Positions 1 to 9,053 of a DNA stretch of 64,000 bases are shown here, in pieces (within the stretch, counting starts at the first letter, position 1; each line of letters starts with the position of its first letter). Both the position numbers and the translations under genes were made by a program. The notes below the pieces were generated by a model. It saw nothing but the letters and a program-made list of their open reading frames with translations. It searched no databases and was not told the DNA's origin. This DNA is from Sedimenticola_A sp040506425 (GTDB lineage Bacteria; Pseudomonadota; Gammaproteobacteria; Chromatiales; Chromatiaceae): the NCBI GenBank assembly GCA_965224515.1, contig OZ245051.1, positions 2,666,001 to 2,730,000 of the forward strand, in the 5' to 3' direction.

Positions 1-677
1 GAGAGGTTTATCTCATCAATGGCTGCACCCATACGGGCACTGAGCATAAGCCATACCGCTTCGGCCACATCTTCCGGCTTGAGGTGATTGTCGTCGCACG
101 TCCCCGGTGCGAAATCCAGCTCGTCGAAGAAACCGCTCTGGACCATTCCCGGATTGATGATGCCCACCCGCACGCCGTTTCCTGCACACTCTTCCCTGAG
201 GGATTGTGCGAGCCCACGCAGGGCGAACTTGGTTGCTGAGTAGACAGCCCCTTTTTTGCCGCCGGAGAGTGCCGATTCTGATCCCATCAGGATGAAATCC
301 CCCCGGTGCTCTTTCTTGAGGGCTGGTATGAACTCGCGGGCGACCAGTATCTGGCTGGTCAGGTTGAGGTCGATGAGTTCCTGAATCTGGGTGGGGGAGA
401 ACTCCTCGATGGAGCCGAAACGCCCGAAACCGGCATTGCAGATAACCCCGTCGATCTGTGGGTGCGATCTGCGGATCTGTTTCAGTCTTTCAGGCAGTGA
501 GGTGAGATCGGAGAGATCGATCTCCAATGGCGTAAATCCACCTGGCTGGTTATCGCCAGTGCCCATGCTCCTGGCCAGCCCGATGACATGGCACCCTTCT
601 GCCAGCAGTTTATTGCAGATTGCCCGGCCTATGCCACGGCTTGCACCGGTTACAAGAACCGTACGCATCTTCTCCAT
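1..677 (-). CDS. Short-chain dehydrogenase/reductase (3' end beyond window)
   Basis: Reading the minus strand from the ATG at 677-675 gives an open frame of about 225 residues with no stop before the window edge, so the C-terminus is missing. It shows the classical SDR signatures: the NAD(P)-binding TGASRGIG near residue 10, an NAG motif near residue 80, and the catalytic YSATK with an upstream serine (GSESA). It is a Rossmann-fold NAD(P)-dependent oxidoreductase; the substrate cannot be told. The start overlaps the stop of the upstream phosphorylase gene as TGATG, indicating translational coupling and placing it last in a minus-strand operon that begins at 2956. Confidence 0.88.
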   Translation of the reverse strand, partial: MEKMRTVLVTGASRGIGRAICNKLLAEGCHVIGLARSMGTGDNQPGGFTPLEIDLSDLTSLPERLKQIRRSHPQIDGVICNAGFGRFGSIEEFSPTQIQELIDLNLTSQILVAREFIPALKKEHRGDFILMGSESALSGGKKGAVYSATKFALRGLAQSLREECAGNGVRVGIINPGMVQSGFFDELDFAPGTCDDNHLKPEDVAEAVWLMLSARMGAAIDEINL

Positions 678-1273
678 CAGGCGCGCCCTCCCAGGGCTTC
701 AATCAGCTGCTGCACGGTGTCCAGGTTCTGCTGCATAAGATCTCTGACCATTTTTGCGCTGATTTGAGTCGCGCTGTTCTTCCGGTTGTCCGATACGATT
801 TTCAGGCATTGCACCCGCTCCGGGGGGGCAAAGTCAACCGCTGTACTGAAAAAGCCGAACCCCTCCATATCCAGCAGACACGCCCGGCTATAGTCGAACC
901 CGGGCTCCGAAAGGGTAACCAGCGGAGCTGTTGGGCAGTGGAACCCGCCGGGTGGAACGGTCTGCAGGGTTGCCCCCTGGTAGCCATCCGAGACGCTTCC
1001 GGCCAACAGCGCTTCGCCCAGCTCCCTGGTAGGGTGACCTGCAATGCCGATGTTCAGCCAAAGGGTGTTTTCCGCAGAGGGGAGGTAACCGGCGAGCCAG
1101 CGGGTTGCTTCAGCCGCAGCCTGTTTACCCGGGCTGCAGAGTACCAGGGCGATGTTGTCATTGCGGTAGAGTGGGAAGGCATCGGCCTTGTTGTCGCGCA
1201 CCAGGCCGAGTTGGTGGTTGATCGGCTTGGCCTCGGCGGGCAGGGCGACAACGATTCTGATCCCGGCCTGCAT
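677..1273 (-). CDS. Nucleoside phosphorylase / MTA-SAH nucleosidase-like protein
   Basis: About 198 residues from the ATG at 1273 (MQAGIRIVVALPAE). A longer reading from 1324 adds 17 residues but would overlap the preceding gene by 38 nt. Features typical of the purine nucleoside phosphorylase / methylthioadenosine nucleosidase superfamily are the N-terminal IVVALPAEA strand, NIGIAG in the middle, DMEGFGFF (the ribose/purine-binding Met-Glu region) and a late KIVSDN, whose Asp fits the catalytic position. It probably cleaves a nucleoside or nucleoside-like glycosidic bond, but the substrate is unknown. It lies between a glycosyltransferase and an SDR in one coupled operon, which suggests a specialised pathway rather than the housekeeping mtnN. 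Confidence 0.75.
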   Translation of the reverse strand: MQAGIRIVVALPAEAKPINHQLGLVRDNKADAFPLYRNDNIALVLCSPGKQAAAEATRWLAGYLPSAENTLWLNIGIAGHPTRELGEALLAGSVSDGYQGATLQTVPPGGFHCPTAPLVTLSEPGFDYSRACLLDMEGFGFFSTAVDFAPPERVQCLKIVSDNRKNSATQISAKMVRDLMQQNLDTVQQLIEALGGRA

Positions 1274-1286
1274 GGCTCTGCTGATG

Positions 1287-2117
1287 TCAGGCACAGACTG
1301 CTGTGTAGCGTATCTGAAGAGCACGGTACCTGGCCGCCTCTTCGTGTTTACCCCGTTTCTCGGCGCCGTTGGCCAGGATGGCGGCTTTGCGGGTCAGCAT
1401 CTCACTGGCGGCTTCAAGGTCCTGGCCTTGGATTTCACCGCTGACAATGATCTTTTCCAGCGCCTGCAGGCGAAACCTGTCCATACCCCAGTGGCGGCGG
1501 GACAGCTGGTCGTCATGGCCGCCGTATTTGTTGATCTGGGGTTGCTCTATAAAAGCCACGGGGTAGCGGGCGCAGATCCGCAGCCAGAGGTCGTAGTCCT
1601 CGCAGGCGGGGAGAGACTCGTCAAATACTCCCACCTGTTCGAAAACATCCCTGTGAATCATGACCGAGGAGGGAGAGATAACACACAGCGGCAGGCAGTG
1701 CCGGAAGATGACACCGCCCTGCTTGGTGTGCTTTTTCATCTGGTTGACGCGTTTTCCGTCCCTGATCCAGATCTCCTCGGTGTGGCAGATCCTGATATCC
1801 GGGTGGTTGCTGAGCAGCTCTTTCTGGGCTTGGAGTTTCCCTGGCAGCCACTCGTCGTCTGAGTCGAGAAATGCGATCCAGTCACCCCGGGCATTGGCGA
1901 TACCCAGGTTCCTCGCACTGCTGACCCCCTGGTTGGGCTGGTGCAGGTAACGGACAGAGGGGAATTTCTGCGCCAGCAATTCCCGGGTCCGGTCCTCGGA
2001 ACCGTCATCCACCACGATCACCTCCATGGCGGGGTGTGTCTGTGTCAGCACCGAGGCAAGGGCGCGTTCCAGAACCGTCGCACGGTTGTGGGTTGGAATG
2101 ACGACGGAGATCTGCAT
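1287..2117 (-). CDS. Family 2 glycosyltransferase
   Basis: 276 residues starting at the ATG at 2117 (MQISVVIPTHNRA), where GT2 proteins normally begin. A longer in-frame reading to 2303 is only a shadow of the upstream gene. GT-A fold signatures are present: VVDDGSEDRT near residue 40 binds the nucleotide-sugar, and FLDSDDEW near residue 90 is the DxD metal site. There are no obvious membrane segments, so it is cytosolic or peripheral. It is likely to transfer a sugar from a nucleotide-sugar to an unknown acceptor. The start overlaps the stop of the DUF692 gene as TGATG, so the two are translationally coupled. Confidence 0.88.
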   Translation of the reverse strand: MQISVVIPTHNRATVLERALASVLTQTHPAMEVIVVDDGSEDRTRELLAQKFPSVRYLHQPNQGVSSARNLGIANARGDWIAFLDSDDEWLPGKLQAQKELLSNHPDIRICHTEEIWIRDGKRVNQMKKHTKQGGVIFRHCLPLCVISPSSVMIHRDVFEQVGVFDESLPACEDYDLWLRICARYPVAFIEQPQINKYGGHDDQLSRRHWGMDRFRLQALEKIIVSGEIQGQDLEAASEMLTRKAAILANGAEKRGKHEEAARYRALQIRYTAVCA

Positions 2118-2956
2118 CAGGTTGTGAGATACCGCTTGCTGCCGCAGCGGGCCTTCGCCAGCTCGTTCACCATCTCCTGCAGGGAGGGTATGGTGTCCAC
2201 CCGATCGACCATGGTGGTGATGGGGCCAAAGCGGTCCAGGGCCTGGAGATAGAGCTCCCACACCGGATCGGGAGCACTGGGGGACTCTTGCCCCGGCTCG
2301 CACAGGGCGGTGGCGCCAAGCAGGTGCAACTGCTTGATTCGACTTTCGGGAAGCTTCTCAAGGTATTCATTGGGTGAAAAATCCCAGTTCACGCTGGAGG
2401 TGTGCAGGTTTTCCACGTCGACCAGGATCAACGAGTCCGTGCGTTCGGCCACCTCTGCGATGAACTCGGCCTCGGGGATCTCCAGGGGGCCGGGGCCGGC
2501 CTGGTCTGCGGGCACATTCTCCAGCAGAATCTGCATGCCGAGGTAATCCTGGACCTCGCGGACCCGGGGCACCAGGTGTTCAAGCATATCGGTTGAGTAG
2601 GGCAGGGGCAGCATCTGGCCCTGCAGATCATCGGCGCCGCTCCAGCAGAGGTGGTCAGATACCCACTCGGGCTGGAAGCGTTCAACCATGCCCTTGATCC
2701 TGGCCAGGTACTCCCGGTCTAGGGGCCAGGGGCTACCGATGGCCAGGGAGATGCCGTGCATCACCAGGGGGTAGTCGGTTCTGATCGAATCCAGCTTCTG
2801 CAGCTCTTCTTCGGGCTGTTCCATGTAGCTTTCGCTGATCAGTTCGAACCAGTCAACGTCCGGGCGCTCTGACAGCACTGCCTGGAGATACTCCCTGCGC
2901 AGGCGTAGACCGAACCCGAGGTAGGGCAGGCTGTGGTCCTGGGTTGCTCTCTCCAT
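2117..2956 (-). CDS. DUF692 / MNIO-family protein with altered active site
   Basis: 279 residues. The overall pattern is that of the multinuclear non-haem iron oxidase family (DUF692, TIM barrel; relatives modify cysteines of small peptides): GFGLRLRREYL at the N-terminus, FELISESYM, PLVMHGISLAIGS, VSDHLCWSG, LLENVP, DVENLH, QLHLLG. Several late positions differ from the family consensus as I remember it: VNH is VNW, HLAGH is HLLGA, the DTH...PV segment is APDPV, and the terminal LLERD-type acidic motif is MVDRV. Iron binding may therefore be changed or lost. No partner gene (DUF2063 or small Cys-rich precursor) is adjacent. First gene of the coupled minus-strand operon. Confidence 0.82.
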   Translation of the reverse strand: MERATQDHSLPYLGFGLRLRREYLQAVLSERPDVDWFELISESYMEQPEEELQKLDSIRTDYPLVMHGISLAIGSPWPLDREYLARIKGMVERFQPEWVSDHLCWSGADDLQGQMLPLPYSTDMLEHLVPRVREVQDYLGMQILLENVPADQAGPGPLEIPEAEFIAEVAERTDSLILVDVENLHTSSVNWDFSPNEYLEKLPESRIKQLHLLGATALCEPGQESPSAPDPVWELYLQALDRFGPITTMVDRVDTIPSLQEMVNELAKARCGSKRYLTT

Positions 2957-3003
2957 TATCAGATTCCGGGTTGGGGTTTAGCTGGCATTGTATGTTTTCA
3001 GGC

Positions 3004-3867
3004 CTAGTGTAACGCGTTGAACATGCGGTTTCTGTACCTGTTGACCAGTTCATCGCTGCTGCCCGGCATGTCGAAAATTGAGAGCATTCCCTTGCGGGCT
3101 GCATCATCTCCATATTTCCGGTCTTTCATCAACAGTTGCAGCAGCAGCTCCAGGGCCCCTTCGTGATCGTTCTCCATCACCTTGTGGGCGGCCAGCTGGT
3201 AGATCTGTTCGCTGCTGGCCGTGCCGTTTGCCATGGCATGCACCAGGGTTTCGTCATCGGGTGCGTTTCCTACCACTGCGTCGAACTGAAAGCGGGCACT
3301 CAGTCCCATCACTTCAGGGCTCTGTTGCTCATCCTCGGGCAGCGCATCCAGGGCCTGTTCAGCCTCGTCTATTTCACCAAGGGACGCTTTGAGACGTGCG
3401 TAGGCAAGAACCACACGGGAGTTGCCAGGGTCTGCCTCCCTGGCATCTTCTATCAGCTTTATGGCGCTTTCCAGGTCACCCTGCTGGATCAGAGCGTTGG
3501 CCTGGGTGACCAGGTTGTCTGATTCCCGGGGGATATGCCTGTCAAGAAAGGCCCTGATCTCATTTTCAGGCAGGGCCCCGGAAAACTCATCCGCAACCTC
3601 GCCGTTGCGGTACAGTTTCACCGTGGGAATGCTCCGGATGCCGTGCTGCTGGGCCAGGGCCTGCTGCTCTTCGGTATTCACCTTGGCCAGCAGGAACTTG
3701 CCCTGGTACTCCTCGGTCAGCCTGGCCAGCAGCGGCATGAGCGTCTTGCAGGGGCCACACCACTCAGCCCAGAAATCAACCAGCACCGGCAGTTGATGGG
3801 AGTTTTGCTCAACAAAGACAGCAAAATTCTCAGTTGTCACATCAATTACATAGGGTGAATCGGACAT
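3004..3867 (-). CDS. cnoX: Thioredoxin-TPR co-chaperone (CnoX/YbbN family)
   Basis: 287 residues from the ATG at 3867, preceded by AGGAAG at good spacing; an ATG five codons upstream lacks this. Residues 1-110 form a thioredoxin domain with an intact WCGPC at 36-40 and the cis-proline segment SIPT. Residues 120-287 are helical TPR-like repeats ending in the family-typical DDAARKGMLSIF and NRYRNRMF. YbbN/CnoX proteins protect substrates from oxidation and hand them to chaperones. Here both active-site cysteines are present, unlike the E. coli protein, so it probably also has disulfide reductase activity. Monocistronic, divergent from trxC. Confidence 0.88.
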   Translation of the reverse strand: MSDSPYVIDVTTENFAVFVEQNSHQLPVLVDFWAEWCGPCKTLMPLLARLTEEYQGKFLLAKVNTEEQQALAQQHGIRSIPTVKLYRNGEVADEFSGALPENEIRAFLDRHIPRESDNLVTQANALIQQGDLESAIKLIEDAREADPGNSRVVLAYARLKASLGEIDEAEQALDALPEDEQQSPEVMGLSARFQFDAVVGNAPDDETLVHAMANGTASSEQIYQLAAHKVMENDHEGALELLLQLLMKDRKYGDDAARKGMLSIFDMPGSSDELVNRYRNRMFNALH

Positions 3868-3986
3868 AGGCTTCCTGATCAATCAATTCCAGTATCCAAC
3901 TAGTATAAGGTCAATAATTGTGCCTTGAAAATCTCCCGTTCCATACTTACATGAATGACAACGGCTGTTTTCGAGGATGATTCACC

Positions 3987-4421
3987 ATGTCTGAGACCAT
4001 ACATCTTGTCTGCCCCCATTGTGATGCCATTAACCGCGTGCCGGAATCCAGGCTCGGTGGGGGGCCAAAATGCGGCAAGTGTTCAGCGCCACTGTTCAGC
4101 GCAAAGCCCCTTGAACTGAACGAACAACGATTTGCACGGCATATACATAAGAGCGACCTGCCGGTGCTGGTTGATTTCTGGGCCCCATGGTGCGGTCCAT
4201 GCAAGATGATGGCGCCTGCTTTCGAGGAGGCGGCCAGGCGGCTGGAGCCTCAGGTCCGGCTGGTCAAAGTGAATACGGAAGAGAACCAGGCAGTTGCCGC
4301 CGGCTTCGGGATACGCAGCATACCGACCCTCGTCCTGTTCAGGGGGGGAAGGGAAGTGGCTAGGGTGGCCGGTGCCATGGATGCCGGTGGCCTTGTCAGC
4401 TGGGTGGGGCAAAATCTGTAA
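3987..4421 (+). CDS. trxC: Thioredoxin 2 with N-terminal zinc ribbon
   Basis: 144 residues. The N-terminal zinc ribbon has CPHC at 9-12 and CGKC at 29-32, the hallmark of TrxC, followed by a thioredoxin fold with WCGPC at 68-72 and SIPT. It is a cytosolic disulfide reductase, with zinc affecting its redox potential. It is transcribed divergently from the CnoX-type gene across about 120 bp and followed by the carA leader. No OxyR site was recognised. Confidence 0.93.
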   Translation: MSETIHLVCPHCDAINRVPESRLGGGPKCGKCSAPLFSAKPLELNEQRFARHIHKSDLPVLVDFWAPWCGPCKMMAPAFEEAARRLEPQVRLVKVNTEENQAVAAGFGIRSIPTLVLFRGGREVARVAGAMDAGGLVSWVGQNL

Positions 4422-4460
4422 TCGAAATGCAAAAAACAGTGGAAATGCACGTATTACCAA

Positions 4461-4490
4461 TGGACAGGATCACGCCCCATAAAGTAGAAT
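4461..4490 (+). promoter_or_regulatory. Candidate sigma-70 promoter for carAB
   Basis: TGGACA (4461-4466) and TAGAAT (4485-4490) are separated by 18 bp, about 110 bp before the carA start. The leader between them and carA holds an inverted repeat, CGGGAC (4546-4551) and GTCCCG (4568-4573), which may be regulatory. No pyrimidine or arginine operator was recognised with certainty. Confidence 0.4.
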
Positions 4491-4601
4491 CCACCAAATT
4501 TGGCGCATGTGCCATTCGGCGCATCGCCCCCTGTTTTAACCTGTTCGGGACGCTTCCTCTGGAATCTGTCCCGTTCGGCATGCCTGTTGGGGATTGGTTC
4601 T

Positions 4602-5744
4602 TTGAGCAAACCTGCATTGTTGATTCTGGAAGATGGAACGGTATTCCAGGGTGAATCCATAGGGGCAGACGGTCAGACTGTCGGCGAGGTCGTTTTCAAT
4701 ACAGCGATTACCGGCTATCAGGAGATTCTTACTGATCCGTCCTACTGTAAACAGATCGTTACTCTCACCTACCCACATATCGGTAATACCGGTACGAACG
4801 AGGAGGATGAAGAGTCTTCGGCTATCCACGCTGCCGGACTGATTATACGGGACCTGCCGCTTCTGGCCAGTAACTGGCGAAACAAGAGGCCCCTGGATCA
4901 ATACCTGCGTGAAAACGGTGTGGTGGCCATTGCCGACATCGATACCCGCAAGCTGACCCGTATACTGCGGGAGAAGGGTGCCCAGAGCGGATGCATTGTC
5001 GCTGGTGACAGCCTGGATCAGGCTGCAGCACTTGAAGCTGCCAAGGCGTTTCCCGGACTGAAGGGCATGGACCTGGCCAAAGAGGTGACCACCGATACAC
5101 CCTACGAGTGGGCCCAGGGTTCCTGGACCCTGGAAGATGGGCTTCCCGATGCACCACATCCCATCGAAGAGCATCTGCCCATGCATGTGGTCGCCTACGA
5201 CTACGGCGTGAAAAGAAATATTCTGCGTATGCTCGTCGATCGCGGCTGTCGCGTCACCGTGGTACCGGCACAGACCCCGGCCAGCGATGTGATGGCGATG
5301 AATCCCGATGGTGTGTTCCTATCCAATGGCCCGGGTGATCCAGAGCCATGCGACTACGCCATCGATGCCATTAAAGAGGTTGTTGATACCGGTGTTCCGG
5401 TTTTCGGTATCTGCCTCGGTCATCAGCTCCTTGCCCTGGCCAGCAGCGCACAGACCGTGAAAATGAAGTTCGGTCATCACGGCGCCAATCACCCGGTACA
5501 GGATCTGGACAGCAAGATGGTGATGATCTCCAGCCAGAATCACGGTTTCGCCGTGGATGAGGAGACCCTGTCGGGCAATATGACGGCTACCCACCGCTCA
5601 CTGTTTGACGGTTCCCTGCAGGGAGTTCATCGCACCGACAAACCGGCGTTCGGTTTCCAGGGACACCCTGAGGCGAGTCCGGGTCCACATGACGTGGCGC
5701 CGGTGTTCGACCATTTTATTGAGCTGATGCAGTCCGCAGATTAA
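4602..5744 (+). CDS. carA: Carbamoyl-phosphate synthase, small (glutaminase) subunit
   Basis: 380 residues if translation begins at the TTG at 4602 (LSKPALLILEDG), which has GGGGA about 8 nt upstream and matches the usual CarA length. The open frame continues upstream, but that part looks non-coding. The class I glutamine amidotransferase domain is in the C-terminal half, with GICLGHQ (nucleophile Cys271) and GFQGHPEASPG (His, Glu). It releases ammonia from glutamine and channels it to CarB for arginine and pyrimidine synthesis. carB follows after 58 bp. Confidence 0.95.
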   Translation: MSKPALLILEDGTVFQGESIGADGQTVGEVVFNTAITGYQEILTDPSYCKQIVTLTYPHIGNTGTNEEDEESSAIHAAGLIIRDLPLLASNWRNKRPLDQYLRENGVVAIADIDTRKLTRILREKGAQSGCIVAGDSLDQAAALEAAKAFPGLKGMDLAKEVTTDTPYEWAQGSWTLEDGLPDAPHPIEEHLPMHVVAYDYGVKRNILRMLVDRGCRVTVVPAQTPASDVMAMNPDGVFLSNGPGDPEPCDYAIDAIKEVVDTGVPVFGICLGHQLLALASSAQTVKMKFGHHGANHPVQDLDSKMVMISSQNHGFAVDEETLSGNMTATHRSLFDGSLQGVHRTDKPAFGFQGHPEASPGPHDVAPVFDHFIELMQSAD

Positions 5745-5802
5745 TTGCTGCCAGCGCCCAGGCGCACGCATCCAACCAGGTTTAAGTTACGGCTAGAGAC
5801 CC

Positions 5803-8800
5803 ATGCCAAAAAGAACAGATATTGAAAGCATTCTCATCATCGGCGCAGGCCCCATCGTCATCGGGCAGGCATGCGAGTTCGACTATTCAGGCGCCCAGGC
5901 CTGCAAGGCGCTGAGGGAAGAGGGGTTCAGGGTTATCCTGGTCAACTCCAATCCTGCCACGATCATGACGGACCCCGACTCCGCCGACGCGGTCTACATC
6001 GAACCGATCACCTGGCAGACTGTTGAGCGCATTATCGAGAAAGAGCGTCCGGACGCACTGCTGCCCACCATGGGTGGTCAGACAGCCCTCAACTGCGCCC
6101 TCGACCTGGACCGCGAAGGCGTACTTGAGAAGTACGGAGTGGAGATGGTGGGTGCCTCCAAGGAGGCCATCGACAAGGCCGAGGATCGCGATCTGTTTCG
6201 AAAGGCGATGCGCAAGATCGGTCTGAACATGCCTCGTTCCGCCATTGCCCACAGCATGGAAGAGGCGATCCAGGTCCAGGCCCAGATCGGCTTTCCGACC
6301 ATTATCCGTCCCTCTTTCACCATGGGCGGTTCCGGCGGCGGTATCGCCTACAACCCGGAAGAGTTCGAAGAGATCTGCACCCGTGGTCTCGATCTTTCTC
6401 CCACCAAGGAGCTGCTGATCGAAGAGTCGGCCCTGGGTTGGAAAGAGTACGAGATGGAGGTAGTGCGTGATCACAAGGACAACTGCATCATCATCTGCTC
6501 CATCGAAAACTTCGATCCGATGGGTGTTCACACAGGTGACTCCATCACGGTTGCTCCGGCCCAGACCCTGACCGATAAAGAGTACCAGATCATGCGCGAC
6601 GCCTCCCTGGCGGTACTGCGCGAGATCGGTGTGGATACCGGCGGCTCCAATGTGCAGTTCGCCATCAATCCCGAAGATGGGCGCATGATCATCATCGAGA
6701 TGAATCCCCGCGTCTCCCGCTCCTCGGCCCTGGCCTCCAAGGCCACCGGTTTCCCAATCGCCAAGGTGGCGGCCAAGCTGGCAGTGGGCTTCACCCTGGA
6801 TGAGCTGCAGAACGAGATCACCGGCGGAGCAACACCGGCGTCCTTCGAACCCTCGATCGATTACGTTGTGACCAAGGTGCCGCGTTTTGCCTTCGAAAAA
6901 TTTCCCACGGCGCCTGACCGTCTCACCACCCAGATGAAATCTGTCGGTGAGGTGATGGCCATGGGTCGCACCTTCCAGGAGTCCATGCAGAAGGCCCTGC
7001 GCGGTCTTGAGACCGGCAAGAGCGGTCTGGACGAAATCTGGGATCCCAACGCAGAAGATGCAAAGTCAGTGCTGCGTCATGAGCTGCGCGAGCCCGGTGC
7101 AGAGCGCCTCTGGTACGTGGCTGATGCCTTCCGGTCCGGTATGACCATGGAAGAGGTGTTTGAGGTCACGGCCATCGAGCCCTGGTTCCTGGTACAGATC
7201 GAACAGCTGATCAAGATTGAAGAGGAGGTCCGCGAAGGGGGTATCGAATCCCTGGATGCCGATCGTCTGCGCTACCTCAAGCGCAAGGGTTTTGCCGATG
7301 CGCGTCTGGCTACGCTGGCCGGGGTCAAAGAAGCTGATGTCCGGCAGCGTCGCTGGGATGCCGGTGTGCGCCCGGTCTACAAGCGCGTGGATACCTGTGC
7401 TGCGGAGTTCGCCACCAACACGGCATACATGTACTCCACCTACGAGGAGGAGTGCGAGTCCCAGCCCAGCGACAAGAAGAAGATCATGGTCCTTGGTGGC
7501 GGTCCCAACCGTATCGGTCAGGGTATCGAGTTCGACTACTGTTGTGTCCATGCCGCCTTTGCCATGCGTGATGACGGCTACGAGACCATTATGGTCAACT
7601 GCAACCCTGAGACCGTATCCACCGATTACGACACCTCTGACCGTCTCTATTTCGAACCCCTCACTTTCGAGGATGTCATCGAGATTATCGATAAAGAGAA
7701 ACCGGTCGGCGTCATCGTCCAGTACGGTGGCCAGACACCGCTGAAGCTTGCAGAAGACCTGGAGGCCGCTGGCGCGCCGATTATCGGCACCAGCCCCGAC
7801 TCAATCGATCTTGCTGAAGACCGAGAGCGGTTCCAGCATATGGTTGAGAAACTCGGTCTGAAGCAGCCCCCCAACCGCACAGCGACCGATCCTGAGCAGG
7901 CCGTGGTGCTTGCTGAGGAGATCGGCTACCCATTGGTGGTTCGTCCCTCCTATGTGCTGGGTGGACGCGCCATGGAGATTGTCTATGCAGAGGAGGATCT
8001 TCGCCGTTATATGCGTGAGGCGGTGAGTGTCTCCAATGACTCTCCGGTGCTGCTGGACCGCTTTCTGGACGATGCGATCGAGGTCGACATCGATGCCATC
8101 TGTGACGGCAAGGATGTGCTGATCGGCAGCATCATGGAACATATCGAGCAGGCCGGCGTACACTCCGGCGACTCTGCGTGCTCCCTGCCGCCCTATACTC
8201 TCTCCGCCTCGGTGCAGGACCGGATGCGTGAACAGATCCGCGCCATGGCACTGGAGCTGAAAGTTGTTGGCCTGATGAATACACAGTTCGCCATCAAGGA
8301 TGACGAGATCTACCTGCTTGAGGTGAACCCGCGTGCTTCGCGTACCGTGCCGTTTGTCTCCAAGGCTACAGGCGTGCAGCTGGCCAAGGTGGCAGCGCGC
8401 TGCATGGCAGGCACCAGCCTGGCTGAGCAGAACTGCACCAAAGAGGTTATCCCTGACAACTATTTCGTCAAAGAGTCCGTATTCCCCTTCGTGAAATTCC
8501 CCGGGGTGGATACCCTGCTCGGGCCCGAGATGAAGTCTACCGGTGAAGTGATGGGTGTCGGCGCCACTTTCGGCGAAGCTTTCGACAAGGCCCTGGAAGG
8601 GGGCGGCTCCACACTGCCTCGCGGAGGCAAGGCGCTGATCTCGGTTCGCGATGCGGATAAAAAACGTGCTGTGGGTGTCGCCAGGGATCTGGAGAAACTT
8701 GGCTTCCAGCTCTATGCTACCGGAGCAACCTGTCGGGAAATTCTCGACGGTGGTGTAGCCTGTGAGCGTGCAAACAAGGTGGCCGAGGGTCGCCCCCACA

Positions 8801-9024
8801 TTGTGGATATGATCAAGAATGATGAATTCAGCCTGATCATAAATACCACCGAGGGCAAAAAGGCCATTGCAGACTCCTCTGAGATCCGCCGTGCTGCGCT
8901 TCAACACAAGGTTTTCTACACGACAACCATGTCCGGTGCCGAGGCTACCTGCCTTGCCCTTAAGCAGGAAGACAGCGTAACCGTCAATCGCCTGCAGGAC
9001 CTGCACAAGAAAACCGGCAGCTAA
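5803..9024 (+). CDS. carB: Carbamoyl-phosphate synthase, large subunit
   Basis: 1073 residues, full length for the family. Two homologous ATP-grasp halves are visible, starting at IIGAGPIVIGQACEFDYSG near residue 13 and VLGGGPNRIGQGIEFDY near residue 564. Each is followed by its own ATP-binding and metal-binding segments (IEMNPRVSRSSAL, LEVNPRASRTVPF). The last 140 residues form the MGS-like allosteric domain. It makes carbamoyl phosphate from bicarbonate, ammonia and two ATP. It forms an operon with carA and greA. Confidence 0.97.
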   Translation: MPKRTDIESILIIGAGPIVIGQACEFDYSGAQACKALREEGFRVILVNSNPATIMTDPDSADAVYIEPITWQTVERIIEKERPDALLPTMGGQTALNCALDLDREGVLEKYGVEMVGASKEAIDKAEDRDLFRKAMRKIGLNMPRSAIAHSMEEAIQVQAQIGFPTIIRPSFTMGGSGGGIAYNPEEFEEICTRGLDLSPTKELLIEESALGWKEYEMEVVRDHKDNCIIICSIENFDPMGVHTGDSITVAPAQTLTDKEYQIMRDASLAVLREIGVDTGGSNVQFAINPEDGRMIIIEMNPRVSRSSALASKATGFPIAKVAAKLAVGFTLDELQNEITGGATPASFEPSIDYVVTKVPRFAFEKFPTAPDRLTTQMKSVGEVMAMGRTFQESMQKALRGLETGKSGLDEIWDPNAEDAKSVLRHELREPGAERLWYVADAFRSGMTMEEVFEVTAIEPWFLVQIEQLIKIEEEVREGGIESLDADRLRYLKRKGFADARLATLAGVKEADVRQRRWDAGVRPVYKRVDTCAAEFATNTAYMYSTYEEECESQPSDKKKIMVLGGGPNRIGQGIEFDYCCVHAAFAMRDDGYETIMVNCNPETVSTDYDTSDRLYFEPLTFEDVIEIIDKEKPVGVIVQYGGQTPLKLAEDLEAAGAPIIGTSPDSIDLAEDRERFQHMVEKLGLKQPPNRTATDPEQAVVLAEEIGYPLVVRPSYVLGGRAMEIVYAEEDLRRYMREAVSVSNDSPVLLDRFLDDAIEVDIDAICDGKDVLIGSIMEHIEQAGVHSGDSACSLPPYTLSASVQDRMREQIRAMALELKVVGLMNTQFAIKDDEIYLLEVNPRASRTVPFVSKATGVQLAKVAARCMAGTSLAEQNCTKEVIPDNYFVKESVFPFVKFPGVDTLLGPEMKSTGEVMGVGATFGEAFDKALEGGGSTLPRGGKALISVRDADKKRAVGVARDLEKLGFQLYATGATCREILDGGVACERANKVAEGRPHIVDMIKNDEFSLIINTTEGKKAIADSSEIRRAALQHKVFYTTTMSGAEATCLALKQEDSVTVNRLQDLHKKTGS

Positions 9025-9053
9025 GAGACAGTCTGTTTTAAAGAGGAATTTTT

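Noticed and set aside
620..1444. 274-residue plus-strand open frame
   Set aside because: Antisense to the phosphorylase-like and glycosyltransferase genes, no recognisable domain and unnatural composition.
6000..9006. Long minus-strand frames opposite carB (up to 401 residues)
   Set aside because: Typical antisense shadows of a GC-rich gene with strong third-position bias.
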